64,000 nucleotides of DNA from Anodontia alba (Eukaryota > Mollusca > Bivalvia > Lucinida > Lucinidae). Below are positions 11,858 through 22,660 of this stretch, piece by piece (within the stretch, counting starts at the first letter, position 1; each line of letters begins with the position of its first letter). Where the stretch lies: positions 60,000,104 through 60,064,103 of the forward strand of contig OZ024830.1 of the NCBI GenBank assembly GCA_964016985.1, in the 5' to 3' direction. The notes below the pieces were generated by a model. It worked only from the letters and a program-made list of their open reading frames with translations. It had not been told where the DNA came from and searched no databases. Both the position numbers and the translations under genes were made by a program.

Positions 11858-12529
11858 AACAAGAGGCTCGCGGGGCAATCACCTGAGTGACATAGCCACT
11901 GCAGATATGCAGATGTTATGCAACATTTTTCCAATCCTGTCATTGCAACTAATGAAAAGATCATCATTTAAGCAGTTCTTAATTTTGAAGAAGAATATAA
12001 TATGACATGACAGTCAATGGAGAGTGATCATTTGAACAAACTCTCAATCACATTTCAGCTGTAGGATCAATGTGAAATTTGGTGGCAAATGGCTAAGTGG
12101 TTTCTGTAGAATCATGATTTTATACATGTAAACAGCTCAGTGGCAGGGAAATATAATGAACATAAACAAGCTGCAAGCTCCCAGGAGCCCATTTCCCATC
12201 TCTTGTTGGAAGTTCTCTTCAAAATCTTTTCGATTTCAAGCCAGGATTGTAGGTAGGTAAGATCCATTTAAGTTGCATTTACACAAACTACTCATGATCA
12301 AGCCCTCAGATTTAATACCATACATGATCATGTTAGGACCCCTTTGCAGGTAGGGTCAAAGGCGAGACTCCCGAGATCATTCCTGTGAAGTTTGGTCAAA
12401 ATCTAATTAGTGTTTTAGGAGATGTTTAAAGATTGTGGATGACAGACGGACGAAGATGAGGATGTCGCCGATGGACGGTGAGTGATCACTATGGCTCACC
12501 TTGAGCCTTCGGCTCAGGTAAGCTAAAAA
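11858..12529 (+). repeat. Short type 1 element without tandem array
   Basis: Starts AACAAGAGGCTCGCGGGGCA, then TCACCTGAGTGACATAGCCA. It ends with a GACAGACGGACGAAG tract and CTCACCTTGAGCCTTCGGCTCAGGTAAGCTAAAAA (19-nt hairpin stem plus tail). The body is single-copy, about 670 bp in total. The 5' block is shared with 15764 and 45281, so it defines a subtype with GAGTGACAT after the motif. Confidence 0.8.
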
Positions 12530-12642
12530 TAATTACTAACCACCAGTCCCCACACCCCATCCCCTTGTCTGAAGCATGCAGAAAATATCAAAACTACTAT
12601 CCCCTGAGAGCACGGTATATAGGAAATAAATGGGAGCTTTAC

Positions 12643-12767
12643 CTTCTGAAAACAATGTTGTACACCTGAAGGCACTGAGGTGAACTAGGTGGAAGTTCAT
12701 TTGTCAATGTAACGGTTATCTTGATGTTTGCACCATCAGTATTTCTTTTGCTGTAAACCTCGGTGAC
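12643..12767 (-). CDS. PIWIL1: Piwi-like protein 1 exon (linker region)
   Basis: A 125 bp exon between acceptor TTCTTTCTGTAG and donor AGAAG|GTAAAG. It encodes 41 codons, beginning [12 protein letters not shown] and continuing [18 protein letters not shown], then VYNIVFR, and leaves AG as the first two bases of an Arg codon completed by the next exon. The preceding exon ends on a whole codon, so phase is preserved. TNELPP, CLQ.YNI.FRR and the order of segments match PIWIL1 better than PIWIL2 as I remember them. No stop or frameshift is seen. The upstream intron is 25.7 kb and the downstream one 1.46 kb. Confidence 0.92.
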
Positions 12768-12839
12768 CTACAGAAAGAATAGACATTTTAACCCAATTTA
12801 GATTGAACAAAATATAACTAGAACAGTGTTTTCGGAGGA

Positions 12840-14425
12840 AAACATATGTCCCCCCACCAGTTTGAACAAACATATTGTTAAAATAGATTGTATCTATAAT
12901 AAACTCAAGGTCACAATATACCTATATGTAAGTTTGGTCAAAATTCATCCATTCCTCAATGAGATAGGGTGCTGACAAGCCATTTTCTAAAATCACAGCT
13001 CTTGTGTAACCTTGAAAATGGGATCAAGGTCACAAAAATCTAACGAGTTCTTGTCTGTCTCAACAATATAGCTGTGCTAGTTTGGTCAAAATCCACCCAT
13101 TCATTCCGCAGATAGCATGCAGTCAAGCCATTATCCAACAATCGGAGCCTTCCTGCGACCTTGAAAATGGGGTCAAGGTCACCAAAATAAAATTAGTTAT
13201 TTTCCATGCCACAACAATTTGGCTGTGCAAGTTTAATTAAAATCCATCCACTCCTTCAAGAGATAAAATGCAGACAAGCCATTTTCCAACCGAAGCCCTA
13301 GTGTGACCTTGAAAATGGGGTCAAGGTCACCAAAATCTAATCAGATCTGTTCCATGTCACAACAATATAGATGTACAAGTTAGGTCAAAATCAATCAATT
13401 CCTTTAGGAGATAGGGTGCAGACAAGCCATTTACCAACAATCTAAGCCCTAGTCTGACCTTGAAAATGGGGTGAAGGTCACCAAAATATAATCAGTTCCG
13501 ATATAAAATATAGCTGTGCAAGTCTGGTCGAAATCTACTCATTCCCTCAGGAGTCGAAATCTACTCATTCCCTCAGGAGACAAGGTGCAGACAAGCCATT
13601 TTCCTCCAATCCTTAGTGTGACCTTGAAAATGAGGTCAAGGTCATCAAAATCTAATCAGTTCTTTTTCACGTCTCAACAATTAAGACATAGAAGTTTGGT
13701 CAAAATCAATTCATTCATTTAGGAGATATGGTGCAGACAAGCAATTTTCCAACAATTTAAGCCTTACTGTGTCCTTGAAAATGGGGTTAAGGTCACCAAA
13801 ATCTAATCAGTTCTTTTCCATGTCTAAACAATATAGCTGTACAAGTTTGGTCAAAATCCATTTATTCATTCAGGAGAGAGAGTGCATACAAACCATTTTC
13901 CAACAAATCTAAGCCCTCCCGTGACCTTGAAAATGGGGTCAAGGTCACCAAAATCTAATCAGTTCTTTTACATGTCTCAGCATTGTAGATGTGCAAGTTT
14001 AGTCACAATCTATTCATTCCTACAAGAGATAGGGTGCGGACAAGCCATTTTCCAACAATCTAAGCCCTCCTGTGACCTTGAAAATCGGGTCAAGGTCACC
14101 AATATCTAATCAGAAAGTTTCCCCCTCCCAATGATATATTTGTGTATATTTGGCTAAAATCAGTCCAATCAATAAGGAGATACCTTGCGGACAGGAGGCT
14201 TCACCTCATTTTCCAACAATCTAAGCCCTCCTGTGAAAATGGGGTCAAGGTCACCAAATTAAGTATTTTTCAGTCTCCCAGTGATATATTTGTGTAAGTT
14301 TGGCCAAAATCTGTCCATTCAGTTAGGCGACAGAGTGCAGACAAGAGGCTACGCCCCTTTTTCCAACAATCTAAGCCCTCCTGTGACCTTGAAAATGGGG
14401 TCAAGGTCACCAAAATCAACTTTCA
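12840..14425 (+). repeat. Family C tandem array
   Basis: About ten ~150 bp units contain GACAAGCCATTTTCCAACAA, TGACCTTGAAAATGGGGTCA followed by AGGTCACC, and AGTTTGGTCAAAATC. No 5' or 3' terminal block flanks it. Short open frames inside are by-products of the repeat. A reversed C fragment also lies near 18680-18745. Confidence 0.88.
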
Positions 14426-14429
14426 AGGC

Positions 14430-14835
14430 TCTAGCTCCAACGGTTTTGAGATATTTTGCTGACAAGGTAAAAATGCTCAAAATCACAAAGGGCCATAACT
14501 CGAAGTATTTTTCAGAATTTCTTCAGAAGTTAATCAGGTCATCTACTCATCACTACAAATCCATTTACTAATATTCAAGGCTCTAGTTCTAACAGTTTTT
14601 GAGATATTTTGCTAACAAGGTAAAAATGCCCCAAATTACAAAGGGCCATAACTCAAGTCTTTTTCATAATTTCTTCAAAAGTTAATCAGCATGTCTACTC
14701 ATCACAACCTGTCTATTCATCAAGTATCAAGGCTCTAGCTCCAACAGTTTTTTAGATATTTTGCTGACAAGGTAAAAATGCCCAAAATCACAAAGGGCCA
14801 TAACTCAAGAAGTATTTTTCAAAAGGGGGAGTTTC
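14430..14835 (+). repeat. Family L short array
   Basis: Three copies of a unit with AAGGCTCTAGCTCCAACAG, TTTTGAGATATTTTGCTGAC and CACAAAGGGCCATAACTC follow the C array without a gap. A related unit is seen near 62830-62900. Confidence 0.75.
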
Positions 14836-14874
14836 AGCCTATAGGAAATTTACACAGGACTCTGCCCAAGGAGA

Positions 14875-15250
14875 GAATCTTAAAATATTTCCGATCAGAA
14901 CAATTTTAGCTTTTTTTGATCTATTGGTCACCCTGATGCTGCCTAGCATGGCTTTTGGATTTAGGAGAAGAAGCAAAAAATAGATGGCTGCCATGGTGGC
15001 CATCTTGGATTTCCGATCGGCACAATTTTAGCTATTTTTAATCTACAAGTCACCCCGATGCTTCCTAGCAAGTTTGGAGTCAATTGGCCTTTCGGTTCAA
15101 GAGAAGCGAAAAATAGATATTCAAGATGGCTGCCATGGCGGCCATCTTGGATTTCCGATCAGCATGATTTTAGCTATTTTTGATCTACAAGTCACCCCAA
15201 TGCTTCCTAGCAAGTTTGGAGTCAATTATCCTTTCGGTTCAGGAGAAGAA
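14875..15250 (+). repeat. Family D short array
   Basis: Three D units are present (ATGGCGGCCATCTTGGATTT, TTTTAGCTATTTTTGATCTA, CTTCCTAGCAAGTTTGGAGT). The array runs into ACAAGAGCTCCGCCAAGCGC and GGCATTATACGCCC, which looks like yet another element 5' end beginning with CAAGAG. Confidence 0.78.
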
Positions 15251-15763
15251 GCGAACAAGAGCTCCGCCAAGCGCGGCATTATACGCCCTTGGCAATTAAA
15301 AAGATGAAGCACAAAAATGGCTCCTGTATAATTCAATGCTCCGGATATAGACTGCAAGTGGAATTACAAAATACAAAAAAATTAAAAAAATTTCATTGGA
15401 GTGTATCTCCGCTGATATTTGGTGAACTGTAACCTAAGTGACCAAGCTGGCCCAGGAATTAAGGAAGAAGTGACTTCTCCCTCCTTGGAAAATAGGGAGA
15501 AGTTTGCTGCTTCTAGGGAGATACTTCAATATCAGACCAAGCAATAACAAAATAAAAATAAACAACGAAAAAAAAATGCTGCAAGAAATTTTTTTTGTAA
15601 ACCTTTAACTTGTTTAATACTGATTTTACTTTTGTTCTTCAAGGGAGCCAAATCAGAAGAGTATTAAATAAAAAAAAAAAAAAAAGATCCAAAAAGAATT
15701 ATGTATTCATAAAGATTTAATAATTGCAACCTTTCCTTGCAAATCTAATAAAAGAAGAAAAAA
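15251..15763. other. AT-rich gap with one J-like unit
   Basis: A single decayed J unit (GTATCTCCGCTGATATTTGG, TGAACTGTAACC) lies near 15400-15440. The rest is A-rich with two poly-A runs and no gene. Confidence 0.5.
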
Positions 15764-18100
15764 AACAAGAGGCCCATGGGCCACGATTCGCTCACCTGAG
15801 TGACATGGCCACTGCAGACATGCAGATGTTATGCAACATTTTTCCAATCCTATCATCGCAACTAATGAAAATATCATCATTTGAACAGTTCTTAGTTTTG
15901 AAGAAGACTATATGGGGCCTGACAGTCAATGGAGCATGATCATTTGAATAAACTATCAATCACATTTCAACAGAAGGATCAATGTGAAATTTGGTGGAAA
16001 TTGGCTAAGTGGTTTCTGAAGAATCGTGATTTTATACATGTAAACAGCACAGTGGCAGGGAAATATTATAAATATAAACCAGATGATGGCCATCTTAGAT
16101 TTCCAATCAGAACAATTTTAACTATTGTTGATCTACAAGTCACTTCGATACATTCAATATAAATGTATATGGCCCACACAAATAGGGAAGCAAATTTGAC
16201 CTTGGAGGCAAAAAGGTCAAATGTCAACACAGAACCATCATTTGAGCAATTTTGGTAGATCTCCTGTCCCCTGTAATTTGTGCAAAGATTAGGACCCAGG
16301 GCTTATTTGGTTATGGAGAAGAAGATTTTTAAAGGTTTTTACCATATATGGGCATGGCAGCCATTTTGATCAATGGACCATACCCATTTTAGCAATCTTT
16401 CATTCTCCTGCCCACGGAGGCTCCGCATGAAATTTGAGCAACACTGGCCCAGAAGCTTCAGAGGAAAAGCCATTTGAAATTATCAACATTTTGTCCATAC
16501 AAATGTATGAGGCCCATACAAATGCATACAGAAGCAAACTTGACCTCGCCGTAAAAATGTTAAATGTCAATGTATGACAATTATTTTAGCAATTTTGGTA
16601 GACCGCCCATTCCAGATGATATATGCTAAGATTCAGCCACAAGCCATCCTCGGTTTTGGAGAATATGATTTTTAAATGTTTTTTCCCATGCAAATGCATA
16701 AGGAAGCGACTTGACTTTGCCGTAAAAAGGTCAAATGTCAATGTATGACCATTATTTTAGCAACTTTGGTAGACCCCCTGTCCCTGATGATTTATGCAAA
16801 CATTCAGCCCCAAAGCATCCTCGGTTCTAGAGAAGAAGATTTATAAAGGTTTTTACCATATACGGGCATGGCGCCCATCTTGGTCAACGAACCATGACCA
16901 TTTTAGCAATCTTTTGTTCCCCCTACCTAAGGAGGCTCCATATGAAATTTGAGCAAAATAGGCCCAGAGGCTCCAGAGGAGAAGTTGTTTGAAATTCTGA
17001 ACATATTTCCCATACAAATGCATAAGGAAGCAAAATTGACCTTAACGCAAAAAGGTCAAATGTCAATGTACGACCATTATTTTAGCAATTTTGGTAGCCC
17101 TCCTGTTCCCGAAAATATATGCAAAGAGTCAGCCATAAGGCATGCTCGGTTTTGGAGAAGAAGGTTTTTAAAGGTTTTTCCCATACAAATGCACAGGGAA
17201 GCAAACTTGACCTTGCCGTAAAAAGGTCAAACGTCAACGTACGACAATTCTTTTAGCAATTTTGGTAGACCTCACGTCCCCGATAATTCCTGCAAAGGTT
17301 CAGCCCCAAGGCATTCTCGGTTCTGAAGGAGAAGATTTTTAAAGGTTTTTACCATATATGGGCGTGGCGGCCATCTTGGTCAATGGACCGCGACCATTTT
17401 AGCAATTTTTCGTTCCCTCACCCTTAGGAGGCTCCATATGAAATTTGAGCAAAATTGGCCCAGAGGCTCCAGAGGAGAAGTTGTTTGAAATTCTGAACAT
17501 TTTTCCCATACAAATGCATAAGGAAGCAAAATTGACCTTACCGTAAAAAGGTCAAATGTCAATGTACGACCATTATTTTAGCAATTTTGGTAGCTCTCCT
17601 GTTCCCAAAGATATATGCAAAGATTCAGCCATAAGGCATGTTCGGTTTTGGAGAAGAAGATTTTTGAAGGTTTTTCCCATACAAATGCATAGGGAAGCAA
17701 ACTTGACCTTGCTGTAAAAAGGTCAAATGTCAACGTACGACAATTCTTTATGCAATTTTGGTAGACCTCCCGTCCCGGATGATTCCTGCAAAGGTTCAGC
17801 CCCAAGGCATTCTTGGTTCTGGAGGAGAAGATTTTTAAAGGTTTTTACCATATATGGGCGTGGCGGCCATCTTGATCAACGGACCGCGACCATTTTAGCA
17901 ATTTTTCGTTCCCCCACCCTAAGGAGGCTCCATATGAAATTTGAGCAAAATTGGCTCAGCAGTTTCAGAGGAGAAGTCGTTTGAAAATGTTAACGGACGG
18001 ACGCACGGACGGACGGACGCACGGACGGACGGACGGACGGACGACGGACGAAAAGTGATCACAATAGCTCATCCTGAGCAGAGCTCAGGTGAGCTAATAA
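15764..18100 (+). repeat. Type 1 element with family E core
   Basis: The 5' end is AACAAGAGGCCCATGGGCCA, then CGCTCACCTGAGTGACATGG. The core is made of ~165 bp subunits in a ~496 bp higher-order repeat (GGCCATCTTGGTC at about 16875, 17371 and 17867). The 3' end has an expanded GGAC/GCAC tract (about 17993-18050) and the hairpin CCTGAGC-AGA-GCTCAGG followed by TGAGCTAATAAA. Confidence 0.88.
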
Positions 18101-18895
18101 ATAATATCTTGCCCATATGACTAAAACTTCAGTTATTTGCAAAAGATATACCCATTATAAAATAAAATTTGCACACTATTACCTCTAAACAATATGCTGC
18201 AAAAAGTTTACAAAAAACTTTCAAAGGGGCAAATCTGCAAATATTTGGTGCACTGTAACCTCGAAATAATATGTGTTGCTCCACATCATCGTGTAACTAT
18301 TTATGAAATTTCAGCTTGATCAAATGTAAACTATAGAAGGATTTAGCCGGAAACAAAAAATTAATAGAAATTTTCAACGGGGTTTAACTCTGCTAATGTT
18401 TAGTGGACTATCACCTTGAAACAATATGCGCTACTTCACATCATGGTCTAACTACAAATAAAATTTCTGCTTGATAGGATGTAAACTGAAGGAGGATTTC
18501 AGTGATTTTTTTAGGCGTGCATCCTGCACGCATAATTTCGCCAGAGGATGCAAAAAATTAGCCTCGGTGAGTCCCGTGGACTCATAAAAAATCTCCCATG
18601 TACGTACGTTTTGCTTCTTGAAGTCTACTTTCATTTTTGGAAAAAGCGAATGCGCAAGCGGTGTTTCAGTACAATTAAGACGTAGCTTAGGTTGGAAAAT
18701 GGCTTGTCTGCATTGTATCTCTTGAAGGAATGGATGGATTTTATTTGTTACCATAGCGGATACTAAAGTATTGGTTTTTAGTCTGATGAGATCTTTTATC
18801 GTAACACCGTTTGACCTTGCACTTGTCAACAGGAAACAGCGATCGTTTTTTGTTTCTTTCTTTTTTTTTTGAAAGAAGAAAAGGATGCACCCTAA

Positions 18896-20912
18896 AAAGA
18901 TAACAAGAATTCCGCGGAAGGCGTCATCGCACCTGCTGGCGCAAAAGTCACAGGAGCCACAATCAGAATGTGGTTATTAAATAAGTTTATTTCATTCTTA
19001 GCTGTGCTTACTTGGAAAACTGGGTTGAAAAAAATGTAGACAAAGTGCCTAGTGGGGCACATATATTCCAGGCCAGTCCCATTCCCTCTGATGGCTATAT
19101 CTTCAGCACTGACTTTTCGTATCATACAGCCTAATGATAATGGAACGTTGACGTAAAATGTGTAAAAGTCACTGGAGCATGAAATATAGGTCAAGGTCAC
19201 GGGTCAAGGTACCTGCTAATTCAGTACATAAAGGAGAAGCACAATGCAAGGTATGGTGGTTGTAGGCCTCATAGTTGAGGAGTTATCAAACATCAACATA
19301 AAATGTGTCAAATATAGGTCAAGGTCACTGGGTCAAGGTACCTGCCAAGCCAGTGCAATGAGGTGAAGTACTATGCAAGGTTTAGTGGCTGTAGGTCTTA
19401 TATTTGAGGAGATACCGAACATCAATATAAAATGTGTCAAAGTCACTGGAGTGCACAATATAGGTCAAGGTCACCAGGTCAAGGTACCTGTCGAGTCAGT
19501 ACATCGAGAAGAAGTGCTATATAAGGTTTGGTGGTTGAAGGCCTTATAGTTGAGGACATATGGAAGGGTGACGTAAAAGGTGTAAAAGTCAATGGAGCGT
19601 GAAATATAGGTCAAGGTCACCCAGTCAAGGTACCTGCAGAGTCCGTACATTGAGGAGAAGCACTATGCAAGGTTTGATGGTTGTAGGCCTTATAGTTGAG
19701 GAGATACTGAACGTTGACGTAAAATGTGTAAAAAGGCACTGGAGCGCAAAATATAGGTCAAGGTCACCAGGTCAAGATACCTGCCAAGTCAGTACATATA
19801 GGAGAAGCACTATGCAAGGTTTGGTGGCTAGAGGTCTTACACTGGAGGAGATCTGGAACGTTGACGTAAATTATGTCAAAGTCACTGCAGCCAAAATATA
19901 GGTCAAGGTCACCAGGTCAAGGTATCTGCTAAATCAGTACATTGAGGAGAAACACTTTGCAAGGTTTGATGGTTGTAGGCCTTATAGTTGAGGAGATATC
20001 GAACGTCGACGCAAAATATGTCAAAGTCACTGGAGTGCAAAATATAGGTCAAGGTCACCGGGTCAAGGTACCTGCCAAGTCTGTACCTCTAGGAGAAGCA
20101 CTATGCAAGGTTTGGTAGTTGTACACCTTATAGTTGAGAAGATCTGGAACGTCAACGTAAATTGTGTCAAAGTCAATGGAGCGCAAAATATAGGTCAAGG
20201 TCACTGGGTCAACATATCTGCCAAGTCAGTAGGTCAGGGAGATGTGTCATGCAAGGTATGATGGTTGTTGTAGAATTGTAGTTGATTAGAATACTAACTT
20301 TGACGTAAATGTCGAACTTCGACATAACAGAACTGTTAAGAGACGGACGAACGGATGGACGAATGGAAAAGCGGGCACCTATGTCACAAAGTCAGGAGGT
20401 CAGCCAGATATTTCATACAAGCTTTGATGGTTGTTTAGTCTTGTAGTTGATTAGAATACTAACTTTGACATAAATGTCGAACTTCGACATAACAGAACTG
20501 TTAAGAGACGGACAGACAGACAGACGAACAGACAGACAAATGGAAAAGTGGGCACCTATGTTGCAAAGTCGGGAGGTCAGGGAGATGTTTCATGCAAGGT
20601 CTGATGGTTGTTCAGTCTTGTAGTTGATTAAAATACTAACTTTCACATAAATGTCGAACTTCGACATAAATGTTGACAGACAGACGGACGAATGGACAGA
20701 CATACGGAAAAGCGGACGCCTATGTTGCAAAGTCAGGAGGTCAGGGAGATGTTTCATGCAAGGTTTGATGGTTGTTTAGTCTTGTAGTTGATAAGAATAC
20801 TAACTTTGACATAAATGTCGAACCGCGACATAAATGTTGACAGACGGACGGACGGACGGACGGACGGAAAATCGGACGCCTATATCGCACCCTGCTACAA
20901 GCAGGTGCGATA
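18896..20912 (+). repeat. Family F element with type 2 ends
   Basis: The 5' end is AACAAGAATTCCGCGGAAGG with the motif CGCACCTGCT (18928-18937). Eight ~146 bp units follow (TAGGTCAAGGTCACCAGGTC, AAGGTACCTGCCAAGTCAGT). The 3' end is GGACGGACGG repeats, ATCGGACGCCTATAT, then the hairpin CGCACCCTGCT-ACA-AGCAGGTGCG and ATAATAAAA. The right arm is the reverse complement of the 5' motif. It sits inside hAT-like copy Z. Confidence 0.85.
20210..20880 (+). repeat. 3' subterminal unit of the F element repeated four times
   Basis: A ~165 bp block, each with GTCAGGAGGTCAGGGAGATG, GGTTTGATGGTTGTT, the palindrome TGTCGAACTTCGACA (or a variant) and a GACGGACG/CAGA tract ending near GGAAAAGCGGACGCCTATGT, occurs four times. 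Only the last copy is followed by the closing hairpin. Confidence 0.78.
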
Positions 20913-22165
20913 ATAAAACTAGACCCCAAACAGCAAACCCTGTTCGGTCTGCTAGGTCAGCAAATCAGACCGACACGGACAACAAAGTCTGAGACTGCCG
21001 ATGATGGCGATCTCGATAACAAAACCCCCAGTCCCAAACTGAATCCACAAAGCATCAGACAAAAATGTCTCTGCTTTGTATCACGGTCTAGTCAAAACAG
21101 ACAAAATGTCTGTCCTTAATCATGTATCACAGGTATTTGATCATCTGTCACTAAAACTGAAGATTTATGAAAACATTTTCATAAGCCTGTGGGTGAAAAC
21201 ATTTTAACACTTCACTTTTAATAGACAGTGGTATTATAGTTTGTATTTCTCAGGAAGTTTTCTGGAAAGAATTAAAGCAACTCAGTCACCACTATTTACT
21301 TTTATTGCACATCCAATTGATATACCAAGAAAGTAATTATAAAACACTGTTACAAGTTCAAAAGAAAAGTCTAGGATGCAACAAAATATTTCACCATGAG
21401 TCCCAGGCTGGATTCATAGTTTCAGTTTGGGATACATGAATTCTGGCAATAGCGAGTCCCAGGACCCATAAAAACAAAATTGTAAAAAAAAAATCACTGG
21501 GATTTAGCCAGAAACAAAAAGTCAACTGAACTTTTCAAAGGGGCATAACTCTGCCAGAAACCAAGTTTACTAAAATTTTCAAGGGGACTAACTCTGCGAA
21601 TATTTGGTGGACTGTAACCGCGAAACAATATGTGCTGCACCACATCATGGTCTCACTACATGAAGTTTCAGCTTGATTGGATGTAAACTGTAGGAGGATT
21701 TAGCCAGAAACAAAAAATTAATAGAAATCTTCAAAGGGGTATAACTCTGCTAATATTTGGCGGACTGTAACCTTGAAACAATATGCGCTGCTCCACATCA
21801 TGGTCTAACAACAAATCAACTGAAATTTTCAAAGGGGCATACCTCTGCAAATATTTGGTGGACTGTAACCTTGAAACAATATGCGCTGCTCCACATCATG
21901 GTCTAACTATATATGAAGTTTCAGCTTGATTGGATGTAAAATCTAGGAGGAGTTAACCGGAAATGAAAAGTTTACAGAAATTTTCTAAGGGGCATAACTC
22001 TGCAAACATTTGGTGGACCTTAACCCCGAAACAATATGCACTGGGCCACATCATGGTCTAACTATATACCAAGTTTCAGCTTGATCGGATATAAACTGTA
22101 GGAGTTAGCCTGAAATGAAAAAGTTTACGGACGGACGCCATACCCCGTTTTTCAAACAGGCCTAT

Positions 22166-22386
22166 AAAAATAGATTTTCAAGATGGCTGCCATCTTGGAT
22201 TTCCTATCGAAATGATTTTAGCTACTTTTGATCTACAAGTCACCCCGATGCTTCCTACCAAGTACAGAGCCAATTAGCCCAGGGGTGTAGGGGTAGGCTT
22301 TTAAAGCAATTGTTGACGCCGCACAACAGACATTGACTGACCACAAAGCTCACCATAAGCACTTCGTGCTCAGGTGAGCTAAAAAA
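22166..22386 (+). repeat. Family D unit with type 1 3' end
   Basis: One D unit (CAAGATGGCTGCCATCTTGG), then AAGCAATTGTTGACGCCGCA and the hairpin CTCACCATAAGC-ACTTC-GTGCTCAGGTGAG before CTAAAAAA. It matches the end of the D array at 46960-47060. Confidence 0.8.
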
Positions 22387-22658
22387 CATTCTAGTGTCTA
22401 GTTGCCAGCCAAACTTTTTTTGTTGTTAAATTTTTTTCAAGTTTTGTCAGGCAAGGTGTGCCAGTCACCTAAAGTGAGTTGCTGGCCAAGATTTTATTGC
22501 TCACGAAATTATTCGATTAATGTCCAAAGTGAAGTGAAATTCAAAATTCAGGGAAAAGTGTTCTATTTCTTCTTTGGATATAGTTTGATGTGAAGTCAAA
22601 AGTCAGTGAAATGCAAAATAAAGAGAAAATGTTCTAAGAGTGATTTCTTCTTTGAATA
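22387..22658. repeat. Dispersed GTCAAAAGTCAGTGAAATTC repeat
   Basis: Words such as AGTGAAATTCAAAATTCAGG and GTCAAAAGTCAGTGAAATGC recur here, at 28091-28120 and in the hairpin cluster at 30780-31030. It appears to be the host of the pogo-like insertion. No gene. Confidence 0.5.
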
Positions 22659-22660
22659 TA

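Larger units (their letters stand above)
18500..21499. mobile_element. hAT-like transposon, 6 bp TSD (copy Z)
   Basis: The terminal inverted repeats CAGTGATTTTTTT and AAAAAAATCACTG are flanked by GGATTT on both sides, and GGATTTAGCC is the J-array sequence, confirming the empty site. Subterminal GGTGAGTCCCGTGGACTCA and CGAGTCCCAGGACCCAT resemble copy X at 24472-25701, and both ends align with that copy. It holds a reversed C-family scrap (18680-18745) and a complete F element. No transposase is recognised; CAGTG ends are typical of hAT. Confidence 0.83.
18180..22165 (+). repeat. Family J array with its own 3' hairpin, interrupted
   Basis: Units carry GGCATAACTCTGCAAATATT, TTTGGTGGACTGTAACC and CACATCATGGTCTAACTA. 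The array stops at GGATTT (18494-18499) and resumes at GGATTTAGCC (21500) after a hAT-like insertion. It ends GTTTACGGACGGACGCCATA then CCCCGTTT-TTC-AAACAGG and CCTATAAAAA: the same 3' layout as type 1 elements with a different stem. No 5' end is visible. Confidence 0.8.

Noticed and set aside
18892..19200. 102-codon minus-strand frame
   Set aside because: It spans the 5' end and first units of the F element; no domain, and it overlaps the terminal palindrome.
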